The notes: generated by a model not told the origin, from the sequence alone. 64,000 bases of DNA from Larsenimonas salina (GCF_023736155.1 NZ_JAMLJJ010000002.1:62001-126000); one strand, 5' to 3'; numbered from the stretch's first letter, positions 1-8,354 are shown. Numbers and translations: made by a program.

Positions 1-776
1 ATGCCGAGCGACCCGGTGCCCGCGCCGATGCGTCGGGCGGTGTCGAGCACCTTGAACGCTTCATCGCCGTCTCGTGGCTGGGTCCTCGTGGCCGGGTAGG
101 TGTGGGTAATGGCATGGGTAAGCTGGCTTGCAAGGTGCGCCGGCAGTCGCTTGAGCTTGCCGGGGCGGTCGGCAAGACGGCGCTGGCCGTTTTCCTGTGC
201 GGTCCATTTGGCCAGCAGGGCCGCACGGCTATTCTTGCGCGTGGTCTTTTCAAGAAACGGCAGCAGCCGCTTCGGTGCGTTCTCAAGGCTTACGGCCTCG
301 GGCACGCCGCCCTGCTTGAAGCGGGCAAGTTCATTCTGATACGCCGCAATCAGGTGGGTGAGCGCTTTCGTGGTCGCGTCCGGGCCAAGGCCTGCATTTT
401 CGCGCGCATCGAGCACGACGCTGATGGTCAGCCGCCAAAGATCGTACTGGTAATCGCCGATGAGGGCGTCGTCGAAGTCATCGAGGCCGTAGCGTACGGC
501 GTCGTCATGATGGCCGTAGGCGCCAAAGTTGTAGACGTGGGCGTCGCCCTGCAGCCAGCTCTGGGTGTATTCGGTGCCCCCGAACAGCGCAAAGCGCCAG
601 TCGTGCCACACGTCAGCCCAATAAAGGGCGTTGGCCCCTCGAAAGAACGCATACGGCGAGGCGCTCATCTTCAAAAAGCGGGCGCGTCGATCAGACTCAC
701 TCAACCAGGCCGTGTCGGCATCGAGAATATCCAGCACGCGTCGGGCGCGGTTGTGGTGCTCAAGCAGTCGGGTCAT
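1..776 (-). CDS. DUF2252 family protein (3'-truncated by the window edge)
   Basis: About 258 N-terminal residues are visible and the frame stays open to base 1, so the C-terminus lies outside the window. The start ATG at 776 has an AGGAG 8 bases upstream. Family hallmarks are SPYAFFRG near residue 40, GDAHVYNFG near residue 77, an acidic FDDAL/GDYQYDLWRL block near residue 100, and a glycine-rich GAGTGSLG at the edge. DUF2252 proteins look like a distant kinase/phosphotransferase-fold group, and their biochemical role is unknown to me. It is a separate unit from the downstream sugar genes on the same strand (120-base gap). Confidence 0.8.
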   Translation of the reverse strand, partial: MTRLLEHHNRARRVLDILDADTAWLSESDRRARFLKMSASPYAFFRGANALYWADVWHDWRFALFGGTEYTQSWLQGDAHVYNFGAYGHHDDAVRYGLDDFDDALIGDYQYDLWRLTISVVLDARENAGLGPDATTKALTHLIAAYQNELARFKQGGVPEAVSLENAPKRLLPFLEKTTRKNSRAALLAKWTAQENGQRRLADRPGKLKRLPAHLASQLTHAITHTYPATRTQPRDGDEAFKVLDTARRIGAGTGSLG

Positions 777-895
777 GCGGTGGCTCCTGAGGCGGCGAAA
801 CCGGCCCGAGTGGCAAGCCACAAGGGCGCGGCGGTCGACGTCAAGGGTAGCCGATCCGACGCGTGAGAAAAGCGCTTTCGGGGAAGGCCACAGAC

Positions 896-1792
896 CTAAC
901 GCGTGAGGCGGTGCTCGATAAGCCCGGGTGTGTCGACGCGCATCGAAAAAAGCGACCCGGAGAGCGGCGCCTGCGCAAGTGCCGCCTCGCTCAAGCCCTG
1001 GCGGGCCGAGGTGACAAAGAGCGTTTTTCGATCCGCCCCGCCAAAGGCGACCCGGGTGGGCTGAGGCACCGGCAGGGAGTGGGTTTCGCGCAGTACGCCG
1101 TTCTCGCTGAACCGGGCAATGGCGCTGCCGCCGTAGAGCGCGACCCAGTAATCGCCGGCCTCATCGACGGCGGCGCCGTCGGCCACTCCGGCAAGGCCCA
1201 GCGCCTTGAGATCGACAAACGTTTCCCGGGGCCCCAGTTGGCCCGTTGCCGGGTCGAGCGCGAACCGCTCGATGCGTCGTGACGGGCTGTCGGTGTGATA
1301 AAGCGTCCTGCCGTCGGGGCTCAATGCCAGCCCGTTGGCGACGGTAATGCCGTCAAGGTGGGGCGTCAGTCGGCCACCGTCGAAACAGAAAAGCCCCGCT
1401 CTGGCCTCGGCCTCCCCGGCGTGCTTGGTGCCGATCCAGAAGCGGCCGGCCGCGTCGCAGCGCCCGTCGTTGCACCAGCTTATATCGGGCGCCTGTGGCC
1501 CCGCAGCCAGAAGGGCCTCCTTCGCGCCGTGCGCGTCGAGCCGCCAAAGACCTGAGCGAAATGCCCCGACAAAGCCATCTTCGGTGAGCGCCACGCACGC
1601 CAGCGGCTCGTCAAAGACGCGGACTCGGTGCGCGCCGGTGGCGGGGTCAAAGGCGTGTAGCTCGCCGCCGTTGATATCAACGAAGTACAGCGTGGCCGCG
1701 CGGTCGTCCCAGAGCGCGGCTTCGCCCAGTGAGAGCGTCAGGGTCAGGCATGTGCTTAGACAAGGGCTTGAGTCTGGATAAGAGCTTGGCAT
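896..1792 (-). CDS. SMP-30/gluconolactonase/LRE family protein
   Basis: A 298-residue six-bladed beta-propeller hydrolase of the regucalcin/gluconolactonase type. It probably opens a sugar-acid lactone in the cytoplasm. Typical metal-site segments are present: LGEAALWD near the N-terminus, WCNDGRCDAAGRFWIGT, TVANGLALSPDGRTLYHTDS, and VADGAAVDEAGDYW. I chose the internal ATG at 1792 because GAGGAGG sits 6 bases upstream; a longer frame to 1834 would overlap the transporter gene. It follows the sugar porter by 10 bases, so the two are very likely co-transcribed. The neighbour suggests a sugar lactone (arabinono-, galactono- or glucono-), but the substrate cannot be read from the sequence. Confidence 0.85.
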   Translation of the reverse strand: MPSSYPDSSPCLSTCLTLTLSLGEAALWDDRAATLYFVDINGGELHAFDPATGAHRVRVFDEPLACVALTEDGFVGAFRSGLWRLDAHGAKEALLAAGPQAPDISWCNDGRCDAAGRFWIGTKHAGEAEARAGLFCFDGGRLTPHLDGITVANGLALSPDGRTLYHTDSPSRRIERFALDPATGQLGPRETFVDLKALGLAGVADGAAVDEAGDYWVALYGGSAIARFSENGVLRETHSLPVPQPTRVAFGGADRKTLFVTSARQGLSEAALAQAPLSGSLFSMRVDTPGLIEHRLTR

Positions 1793-1802
1793 GACGGCCT
1801 CC

Positions 1803-3203
1803 TCAGGTGCCGATGTGCTTGAGTTTTTCGCCACGCATCAGCCGCTGCTCGATCTTCTCGAGCGAAATGCCCTTGGTCTCCGGCACCAGAAACAGCGTCA
1901 GTACGATGAAAAACAGGTTCAGACCGGCGTAGAGCCAGAAGGTATGGGCGTTGCCGAGGGTATTGAGCAGCGTCAAGAACGTCGCGCCGATGATCATGTT
2001 GGCCACCCAGTTGGTGACCGTTGAGCAGGCCACCCCGAAATCGCGCGCCTTCAGCGGCTGAATTTCCGAGCACAGCACCCACACCATCGGCGCTGCCGAC
2101 ATCGCGTAGCTGACAACGAACGCACCGAGCAGACCAAGGGCTGCGTACTTGGCAAACGCGCTTTCAAGCCCGTACTCATACAGCGCCCCCAGCAGGATCA
2201 TGCAAATTCCCATCACGGTAAAACCGATGTAGAGAAGCGGCTTGCGTCCGGCGCGGTCGACAAAGCCGATGGCGATGAAGGTGGCAAGCGTCATCACAAG
2301 TCCGATCATGACCGTGCCCCAGAGCTGCTCGGTGGCGCTGCCGTAGCCGGCCAGTTCCAGAATGCGCGGGGCGTAATAAAGAATGACATTGGCACCGGTG
2401 AACTGCTGCATAAACTGCAAGAGCATGCCAAGCCCGACCGAGCGTCGCACGTTCGAATTGCGTCGGAACAGGCGCCAGCCGGCGTGATCGACCTTGAGGC
2501 TTTCCTCGATGCGGGCCATCTCCTCGTCGACCTCTTCTTTATTGTGGCCGCGAAGACGCATCAATACGCGCCGCGCTTCCTCCGGGCGGTTGGCACTTGC
2601 AAGCCAGCGGGGGCTTTTGGGCAGAAAGATCATGCCAATGACCAACAGGGACGCCGGAATCGCGATCACGCCGAGCATCCAGCGCCAGCCCCCCGAGTAG
2701 CTGAACGCCGCGTTGGTCAGGTAGGCCAGCAGAATGCCGCCCATGATCATCAACTGATAGAACGCGATCAGCGTGCCTCGAATGCGCTCCGGCGCGATTT
2801 CCGACAGATACATCGGCGCGATGTAGGAGGAAATACCGACCGCGACGCCAAGCAGAATGCGCGCGCCGATCAGGGCATCGGTCGACCACGCCTGCGCCGA
2901 CAGCAGGGCGCCTGCCACAAATACCACCCCGCTGACCGCAAGAGTGATCTTGCGCCCCGCTTTTCGAGACAGATACCCGCCGCTGGCGGCGCCGAAGGCA
3001 GCGCCGAACATCATCGAGCTGACGATGATCTCCTGGGTGTGGTCGCTTGCGTTGAACTCATGCTCGATAAACGGCAGCGCGCCTGAAATAACGCCGATAT
3101 CCATACCGAACAGCAGGCCGGCAAGCGCTGCGATGGCGCCGATTACGTACATCACAGGCAGACTCTGACGCTGCGCGGGCTCTGATGACGTCGTGGTTGT
3201 CAT
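1803..3203 (-). CDS. MFS sugar porter (GalP/AraE/XylE-like)
   Basis: A 466-residue inner-membrane H+/sugar symporter with about 12 hydrophobic segments. Sugar-porter signatures are the PKSPRWL motif after TM6, the GFVDRAGRKPLLYIG loop between TM8 and TM9, and the C-terminal PETKG motif. The start at 3203 is preferred over the ATG 6 bases upstream because GAGGAG is 6 bases from the former and abuts the latter. The upstream region carries two copies of a FadR-family-like palindrome (3240-3274). The SMP-30 gene follows immediately, so import and lactone hydrolysis of one sugar are probably co-expressed. The sugar is not determinable here; galactose or arabinose are guesses from family resemblance. 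Confidence 0.9.
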   Translation of the reverse strand: MTTTTSSEPAQRQSLPVMYVIGAIAALAGLLFGMDIGVISGALPFIEHEFNASDHTQEIIVSSMMFGAAFGAASGGYLSRKAGRKITLAVSGVVFVAGALLSAQAWSTDALIGARILLGVAVGISSYIAPMYLSEIAPERIRGTLIAFYQLMIMGGILLAYLTNAAFSYSGGWRWMLGVIAIPASLLVIGMIFLPKSPRWLASANRPEEARRVLMRLRGHNKEEVDEEMARIEESLKVDHAGWRLFRRNSNVRRSVGLGMLLQFMQQFTGANVILYYAPRILELAGYGSATEQLWGTVMIGLVMTLATFIAIGFVDRAGRKPLLYIGFTVMGICMILLGALYEYGLESAFAKYAALGLLGAFVVSYAMSAAPMVWVLCSEIQPLKARDFGVACSTVTNWVANMIIGATFLTLLNTLGNAHTFWLYAGLNLFFIVLTLFLVPETKGISLEKIEQRLMRGEKLKHIGT

Positions 3204-3239
3204 GACCATCTCCTCAAGGGCAAGGCTCAGTCCGAGCGC

Positions 3240-3274
3240 ATATGTTGAACATAAGATTTAAATGTTCAACATAT
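3240..3274. promoter_or_regulatory. Twin palindromic operator, probable GntR/FadR-type regulator sites
   Basis: Two copies of ATGTTSAACAT (3242-3252 with central G, 3262-3272 with central C) lie exactly 20 bp apart centre to centre, on the same face of the helix. Together they form a perfect 13-bp inverted repeat (3240-3252 / 3262-3274) around a 9-bp AT-rich spacer. The pair lies 37 bp upstream of the sugar porter start and next to the gene of a FadR-type GntR regulator, whose family binds short palindromes with GT...AC cores. It is probably a repressor operator overlapping the promoter. Confidence 0.65.
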
Positions 3275-3391
3275 ACCTTGGTGGCTTACACCAAAGACCA
3301 ATAGGGCAGCCGCGCTGTTCGAACGGACATGGCCGCGCCGGGCCGAACAGGCGTAACGGCGTTAGGCACGTGCGGGAGAGGGCGCGCGCGA

Positions 3392-3434
3392 GGGGGCGTA
3401 GGAGAGGGGGCGTAGGAGAGTGGGGCGTGGGAGA
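3392..3434. repeat. G-rich degenerate tandem repeat, period 14-15 bp
   Basis: Two exact copies of a 14-bp unit reading GGGGGCGTAGGAGA (3392-3405, 3406-3419) are followed by a diverged copy, GTGGGGCGTGGGAGA (3420-3434), and more G-rich sequence to about 3452. It lies in the untranslated stretch after the GntR gene stop and before the twin operator. The G runs could form a quadruplex on the plus strand, but it may simply be slippage-derived filler. Confidence 0.6.
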
Positions 3435-3486
3435 GGGGGAGAGGGCGCGTGGGATAAAGCGCGCCCCGGGGTCGAAACGCGGCGGC

Positions 3487-4251
3487 TTAGCCTGCCGTGA
3501 ATCCGGGCGTAAGCGGTGTAGCGGCCGCCTCGCTCATCTCGAAGCCAAGGGCGGTGGCGGTGGCGCTGAGTACGGTCTGTGCGGCTTGAAACGCCAAGGC
3601 CGGATCGCGGACGCGAATGGCCTCCATCAGGCACCGATGCTGCTCTAGGCTCTCTGCGGGGCTTCGAGTGCTGAGGTTCGATTCCTGCACCAGCAGTGTG
3701 ATCGAGGGGCGGAGCACATGAGACAGCCGTGACCACACCACGTTGTGGGTCGCCTTGTAGATCGCGACGTGGAAGGCCACATCGTGTTCGCTGTGCAGGT
3801 GATGATCGGTCTCGCCTTCGGTGCGTTTGAAGTGGTCGGACAGTGCCTGCCACGCATCCTCGATCGCGACCAGATCGTGCGCGTTGGCCTCGCGGGCCGC
3901 CGTCATCGCAACAAATGGCTCCACCGACAGGCGAAAGGTCAGGATCTCGCGCAGAAGCTCCTGGTTGGGGCCTGCGTAGCGGGCGATCCACTGTGTGACC
4001 GTCGGGTCGAGGATGTTCCATTCGTGCCAGGGCTGAACCCGCGAGCCGTGGCCTGAAATGCGGGCGATGATGCCGTTGTCGGCAAGCAACGTCAGATGCT
4101 TTCGCACCACGGTGCGCCCAAGGCCATAGCGGCTACACAGATCAAGCTCACGCGGAATGAACGCGCCCGGCTGAAACCGGCCTGCAAAGATCTCGCTGAC
4201 CAGCCATTCGGCGATATCTGGGAAATCGGGTGTGTCCGGCATGGCGGGCAT
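3487..4251 (-). CDS. GntR family transcriptional regulator, FadR subfamily (FCD domain)
   Basis: A 254-residue regulator. An N-terminal winged helix-turn-helix (about residues 10-75, containing PRELDLCSRYGLGRTVVRKHL) is followed by an all-helical FCD ligand domain. The FCD metal-site pattern is visible as EHDVAFHVAIYKATHN and the later LEQHRCLMEAI. The start at 4251 has AGGT 5 bases upstream; an ATG at 4299 is a longer alternative with poor spacing. It lies directly upstream of the sugar porter/SMP-30 pair on the same strand, so it is the likely sugar-acid-responsive repressor acting at 3240-3274. The effector is unknown. Confidence 0.88.
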   Translation of the reverse strand: MPAMPDTPDFPDIAEWLVSEIFAGRFQPGAFIPRELDLCSRYGLGRTVVRKHLTLLADNGIIARISGHGSRVQPWHEWNILDPTVTQWIARYAGPNQELLREILTFRLSVEPFVAMTAAREANAHDLVAIEDAWQALSDHFKRTEGETDHHLHSEHDVAFHVAIYKATHNVVWSRLSHVLRPSITLLVQESNLSTRSPAESLEQHRCLMEAIRVRDPALAFQAAQTVLSATATALGFEMSEAAATPLTPGFTAG

Positions 4252-4578
4252 GCGACCTCGCGTGAATGAATCAAGTGCACTAACAGCATGATGGGGCAAC
4301 CTGTTCGAGGCAAGCGCTTCGGCGTGAGCCAGAAGCGGCAGGGGCCGGTCTGCATTTAATCAATCGTTATTAATGTAATAGGGTGCGATATTCGGCGGAT
4401 TTGCCTCCGTTTCCTTTCTGAGCTGCCCTTTGGCCTCGCGCGCAAACTACCGCTCTCTGCCGTACAGGCAGTGTGTAACCAATCGCAGAGGGGCGTGCTC
4501 AGGGCCGGCCGCGACTGCGTATTTCGACAGCCGGCGTCGAAGAGGTAGAGACGCCCCAAATGCATGGGGCGCTCGATA
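4252..4578. other. 327-base intergenic region, AT-rich promoter stretch
   Basis: There is no convincing gene. Bases 4355-4385 are distinctly AT-rich (TTAAT/ATTAAT/GTAATA runs) in otherwise GC-rich DNA and probably hold the minus-strand promoter of the GntR gene. A 69-codon frame at 4356-4565 (minus) has no recognisable features or clear ribosome binding site. I saw no terminator for the divergent side. Confidence 0.4.
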
Positions 4579-4974
4579 TTACGGCGATGTGGAGTAGGTG
4601 GTGGCGCTCTTGGGCGCGCTTTCCTGGCCCTCAGGGCAGGTTCGGTTGGTGGTCGAGAGCGTGCGCCCGCTTTGGCCTGAGCAGACGGTGGCCCGGTCGG
4701 GCTTACCGTCGTAATCCTCGAGCCGGTAGTTGTCGGGCACGTAATTGGAACGGCTGTGCTCGGTCTCGGGCGCGATCAGGACATTGGCGTCGAGTCGGTC
4801 GACGCGTTGGTTGTCGTGTCGTTCATTGTAACGGTGGTCGCGGCGGTGCTCGGGCGCACGCTCGATACCCTGATTGCTGACGCTGTGATCGCGCTGGATG
4901 ATCACGGTCTCGGCGGTGGCCGTGAGTGAGGTGGCCATCAACGCGATCAAGAGCGGCGTGTTTAAACTACGCAT
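4579..4974 (-). CDS. Small secreted protein of unknown function
   Basis: 131 residues. A Sec signal peptide (MRSLNTPLLIALMATSLTATA, cleavage near residue 22) is followed by a very hydrophilic, Arg/Asp/Asn/His-rich mature chain with only two cysteines, in CSGQSG and NRTCPEG near the C-terminus. GGAGG 6-7 bases before the ATG supports translation. I recognise no domain. The composition suggests an intrinsically disordered periplasmic protein. It lies downstream of the ftr iron operon on the same strand with a 76-base gap, so it could be read through from it, but no functional link can be claimed. Confidence 0.6.
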   Translation of the reverse strand: MRSLNTPLLIALMATSLTATAETVIIQRDHSVSNQGIERAPEHRRDHRYNERHDNQRVDRLDANVLIAPETEHSRSNYVPDNYRLEDYDGKPDRATVCSGQSGRTLSTTNRTCPEGQESAPKSATTYSTSP

Positions 4975-5050
4975 GGAAAACCTCCGGTGGGGCGTTTTCT
5001 CAGTATCGGCCGAACGCGCCGGTTGTCGAGCGCATCCGCGGCCACTCTTA

Positions 5051-6460
5051 TTACCACCCCCAGAACATCAGCCACCAGGCGGCGAGCACCGGCACCATTG
5101 ACAGCATGAGACCTGCAAGTGCAAAGCCTCGCCGGCCGGTGGAGACGGTGTGGCGGGCGATGATGCGCGCCCCCAGATAAAGGCTCCAGAGCGTGCCGGC
5201 CGCGAGCAGTGCCGCGCGGGCGTCATTGAGCCAGAAAAGCGTCAGGCCATCGCCTCGAAGCAGGGTGACAGTGGTGGCGGTAAGCCCCAGAAACACCCCA
5301 AGCCCACCGAGCGGGATCAGCGCGTGTGAAAGATGCCACAGCCGCTGCCACGACCAGCGCCCGATCAGGCGATTGGTCAGCGCAAGTGCTGTGCTGATGA
5401 GCAGGCCCATGACCAGGGCGGTCGTCAGGATGTAGCCGATCAGGAGCGCGCCATCGAGCAGGTTGAACACATCGTTTTGCGCGGGGTAGTTGGTCAGAAG
5501 CCACCAGGGCGCGTGGGTGGTCAGCGGCCATAGAATGTCGTGCTCGACCAGCCACACGGCGACCGCCTGTTTGACGACCACGAACCAGGGGCTTGCCGAC
5601 CAGTGAAACGCGCCGATCGCCACGCCAAACAGCCCGAACGCCAGCAGGATGAAGTCGGCTCGAGTGGCGCGGGTGGCGCTTTCGAACACGACTTCATCGG
5701 CCGATGAGCGGGCGGTCAGCGTAATGGCGCCCTTGTGGCCACTGCACTTGCCGCACATGTGGCACGGGCTTGCACTCTGGAGCTGCTTGAGCGGCACCAG
5801 CGGCGGACAGTGCACGGCTTCATGACGAATCGCCTCGCCCGAGTGCTCGCGGTTGAACGCGGCCCACTGGGTCTTGTCGGCGCGAAAGTGCACCGGCGCG
5901 AGCTTTGAAAGCAGCATGAACACGCCGTTGACCGGGCAGAGGTGGCGACACCACACCCTCGTGCCCCGGCCGTAGATCAGCCCGACTGCCACCGCCGCGA
6001 CGGTCGAGCCGCCGAGCACGGCGAGCGCCCCGGTCGGGTACTGATAGACGCTTGCCATCTGACCGTAGAGCGTGGTGCCAAGAAAGCCGATGAAGGGCCA
6101 GCCCTCCCAGCGGAGCCATTTCGGAATCGCGCGGCCAAGGCCTACGCGGCTGGCGGCCTCGGTCAGGGTGCCTTCGGGGCAGAATACGCCGCACCAGACG
6201 CGCCCGAGCAGCACCATGCTGATGAGTACGAACGGCCACCAGAGGCCCCAGAACACGAACGCCGCGAACACCGTCAGATTGGTGAGAATGTGGTCCTGAT
6301 AGCTCGGCAGCGGCAGCAGCGCCGGCACGATCAATAAAAACGCGTACACACCGACCACGACCCACTGCACGGCCTGAATCGGGGCTCGGTTGCGCCGCAT
6401 CCAGTGGCCGAACGCCTCAAGGCGTGGCGCGCGGGGCGCGCTCTGGGCACAGCCGCCCAT
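5051..6460 (-). CDS. ftrD: FtrD-like 4Fe-4S membrane polyferredoxin of the ferrous iron importer
   Basis: A 469-residue inner-membrane electron-transfer protein with NapH/NosR-like architecture. Multiple TM segments surround cysteine clusters CGVFCP (C90, C94), CRHLCP (C171, C175) and CHMCGKC (C233, C236, C239) with nearby HCPP. In FtrABCD systems this subunit is thought to pass electrons between membrane carriers and the periplasmic oxidase/permease partners. Its ATG overlaps the ftrC stop by one base (TGATG), so translation is coupled. It is the last gene of a four-gene minus-strand operon behind a Fur-box-like site. The cysteine sets look sufficient for two clusters; the exact ligands are an inference. 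Confidence 0.85.
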   Translation of the reverse strand: MGGCAQSAPRAPRLEAFGHWMRRNRAPIQAVQWVVVGVYAFLLIVPALLPLPSYQDHILTNLTVFAAFVFWGLWWPFVLISMVLLGRVWCGVFCPEGTLTEAASRVGLGRAIPKWLRWEGWPFIGFLGTTLYGQMASVYQYPTGALAVLGGSTVAAVAVGLIYGRGTRVWCRHLCPVNGVFMLLSKLAPVHFRADKTQWAAFNREHSGEAIRHEAVHCPPLVPLKQLQSASPCHMCGKCSGHKGAITLTARSSADEVVFESATRATRADFILLAFGLFGVAIGAFHWSASPWFVVVKQAVAVWLVEHDILWPLTTHAPWWLLTNYPAQNDVFNLLDGALLIGYILTTALVMGLLISTALALTNRLIGRWSWQRLWHLSHALIPLGGLGVFLGLTATTVTLLRGDGLTLFWLNDARAALLAAGTLWSLYLGARIIARHTVSTGRRGFALAGLMLSMVPVLAAWWLMFWGW

Positions 6461-7311
6461 CAGCGTGGGCTCCCGGCCGGCTCGACCGGCGCCTGCACCC
6501 GGCGCGACTGCCAGCGAAGCAGCGCAATGACGGTGAGCCCGTAAAGCCCATAGGCGATGACCATGGTCTCGGCCGGAAAGGCCCGGTAGCCGGCAAACGT
6601 CGCCAGCAGCCCGCCAAGGCCCGTGCTGTCATCGAGCCAGGCGCTGGTGTCCCAGAGCGGGTCGATGCCCGCCGGCAGCCAGCCAAGGCCGATCAGTTTC
6701 TCGACCCCGCTGACCAGAAGCGACGAGGCCAGCAGAAGCAGCATCACTTCGGTCACGCGGAAAAACCACGTCCAGGAAAAGAGCCTGGAGCCGAGCTGCA
6801 TCGCGTAGAACGTCAAAAGCGCCAGCGCAAAGCCTGCGGCCGCGGCGGTGAGAAAGCCCGCAAAGCCGCCCATCTGAAGCTGGGCCATGCCCATGCCGTA
6901 GAGAAACACCACGGTTTCGCTGCCCTCACGCGCCACTGCAATGGCGACCAGCACCGCAATGCCCCAGTAGCGTGCGCGGTCGACGCTTTTCTCGAGCCCC
7001 GCGTGAAGTTCCCGCTTGAGCGTGCGCGCATGACGTCGCATCCAAAGCACCATCTGCGTGATCAGAGCGCACGCCAGAAGCACCATCACGGCCTGAAACA
7101 CATCCTGGGCTTCCCCTGCGAGGAAGCTGTCGGCGCTCATCAGGGCAACACCGAAAAGACCTGCAAGGCCGAGGCCTGCGGCCACACCGAGCCACAGATA
7201 CAAAAGCCCGGTGCGGGCGCCACTTTGTGTGAGCCAGGCGTAGACGATGCCGATGATCAAGATCGCTTCGACGCTTTCACGCCAGACCACGAACAACACT
7301 TGCTGCCACAT
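6460..7311 (-). CDS. ftrC: FTR1 family iron permease (FtrC)
   Basis: A 283-residue inner-membrane iron permease of the oxidase-dependent Fe2+ transporter family, with about seven TM segments. Both REXXE iron-binding motifs are present: RESVE at residues 11-15 and REGSE at 128-132. It begins 115 bases after ftrB and overlaps ftrD. The cupredoxin and P19 partners upstream identify it as the permease of an FtrABCD-type importer rather than an EfeUOB system (no DyP peroxidase or M75 peptidase domain protein is present). Confidence 0.92.
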   Translation of the reverse strand: MWQQVLFVVWRESVEAILIIGIVYAWLTQSGARTGLLYLWLGVAAGLGLAGLFGVALMSADSFLAGEAQDVFQAVMVLLACALITQMVLWMRRHARTLKRELHAGLEKSVDRARYWGIAVLVAIAVAREGSETVVFLYGMGMAQLQMGGFAGFLTAAAAGFALALLTFYAMQLGSRLFSWTWFFRVTEVMLLLLASSLLVSGVEKLIGLGWLPAGIDPLWDTSAWLDDSTGLGGLLATFAGYRAFPAETMVIAYGLYGLTVIALLRWQSRRVQAPVEPAGSPR

Positions 7312-7426
7312 GGGTAAGACTCCTGCACGGTCGAGTGCCTATGGGGCGGTCTTGGTGCCGCCTGGGTCGGTTGGTAACGACGATTGGGTCGTTTTAAAAC
7401 GAGGGCTGGGCGCTTCGGCTGGCGAG

Positions 7427-7756
7427 TTATTTTGCGATGAGCGTGCCGCGGGCGTCCGGCAGATGAAATTCATCGAAAAAGTCGTAGTGACCGGGCTTCA
7501 AGGGATGCACGACCACGAACGAGCTGACGCCCGGGCCCATCACCTTTTCCTTGCGCATCGAGGTGCTCTCGAACTCAACCGGCGTGTTGCCGGTGTTGTG
7601 CAGTTCAATCTTGAAACGCTCACCGGCCTTGACGTGCAGCGTTTCGGGCTCGAGCGTGCCGTTATTGAGGGTCAGCGTATAAGCGGGGAGCTTGGCTGCG
7701 TGGGCGGTGCCCACACCAAGGCCCAGAAGAAGCACGGCTAGCAGTAGAGGGTTCAT
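7427..7756 (-). CDS. ftrB: Periplasmic cupredoxin-domain protein (FtrB-like)
   Basis: 109 residues. A signal peptide (about 1-20, ending THA/AHA) precedes a single cupredoxin-like beta-sandwich. Family features are the GERFKIELHNTGNTPVEFES strand region, MRKEKV, and the C-terminal PGHYDFFDEFH segment. In Ftr systems this protein is proposed to oxidise Fe2+ for FTR1. The usual blue-copper Cys is absent, as in this subfamily, so copper binding is not assured. It lies between ftrA and ftrC in the operon. Confidence 0.85.
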   Translation of the reverse strand: MNPLLLAVLLLGLGVGTAHAAKLPAYTLTLNNGTLEPETLHVKAGERFKIELHNTGNTPVEFESTSMRKEKVMGPGVSSFVVVHPLKPGHYDFFDEFHLPDARGTLIAK

Positions 7757-7797
7757 CAGCGGTATCCGGTGGATGTCTTGACGTCATGCGATGTAAG

Positions 7798-7820
7798 CAG
7801 GGCGTCGGGACACCGCCCTG
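7798..7820 (-). other. Intercistronic hairpin between ftrA and ftrB
   Basis: A perfect 7-bp inverted repeat (CAGGGCG / CGCCCTG) with a 9-base loop lies in the 76-base gap between the P19 gene and the cupredoxin gene. There is no T run on the minus strand, so it is more likely a transcript-stabilising or stoichiometry-setting element than a terminator. Confidence 0.4.
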
Positions 7821-7832
7821 CCTGCCTGAAAC

Positions 7833-8354
7833 TCAGTAGCCGCCTTTCTTGCCGACGCCTGCGTAGGTGAAGTCGTAGTCGACCGAAAGCGGCTCGTACC
7901 ACGCACTGACGCCGGTTTCCTTGTCGACGTGGCGCTGCATCTCGGGGTGTTTGATGGTGAAGGTGAGGTGATACTTGCCGGGGCCATCGAGCTTGACGTT
8001 GGCGCCGTAGTGCGGCCCGTCGCTTGCCACCATCGGCATGAAGTCGCCTTCGATCGGCGTGTCGCTGCCGTTTTTGGTCAGCCGGTAGTGCACGCTGAGT
8101 GCCGGGATCCAGCTGCCGGGCTCGAAGCCGTTGGTGTTATCCTCCAGCGCGTGAATGTCGGCCTCGAGGTGAATGTCGGCGTCCTTGGCGGGCAGTTTCC
8201 CGGCCGGCTCCATCGTGACCGGCTGCAGATACACCGCCGCGATTTCCATGCCGTGCTCGTGCTTGGGTTTGCCGATGGGGTACTCGAGCGCGAGCGCGGA
8301 GGTTGAAATCAGGGTCAGGGCGGGCAGGGCCCAAAGCGTACGGCGAGAAATCAT
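7833..8354 (-). CDS. ftrA: P19/Tpd family periplasmic iron-binding protein (FtrA-like)
   Basis: A 173-residue periplasmic protein. The signal peptide ends near residue 22 (ALA-LEYPIG). The mature chain matches the P19/Tpd family closely: HGMEIAAVYLQPV, the acidic ADIHLEADIHA block, GSWIPALSVHYRL, and FMPMVASDGPHYGANVKLDGPGKYH. The family binds Fe2+ with copper and feeds the FTR1 permease. It is the first gene of the ftrABCD operon, with a Fur-box-like site about 75 bp upstream. Confidence 0.92.
   Translation of the reverse strand: MISRRTLWALPALTLISTSALALEYPIGKPKHEHGMEIAAVYLQPVTMEPAGKLPAKDADIHLEADIHALEDNTNGFEPGSWIPALSVHYRLTKNGSDTPIEGDFMPMVASDGPHYGANVKLDGPGKYHLTFTIKHPEMQRHVDKETGVSAWYEPLSVDYDFTYAGVGKKGGY

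Noticed and set aside
102-866. 254-codon plus-strand open frame
   Set aside because: It lies antisense to the DUF2252 gene, whose conserved motifs read on the minus strand; the plus-strand product has no recognisable features.
4560-4880. 106-codon plus-strand frame over the small secreted protein gene
   Set aside because: The product is an Arg/Trp-rich shadow; the opposite strand has a signal peptide and a good ribosome binding site.
7427-7756. Absence of a canonical blue-copper Cys ligand in the cupredoxin
   Set aside because: Members of this Ftr-associated cupredoxin group lack the typical ligand set, so it is not evidence of a broken gene.
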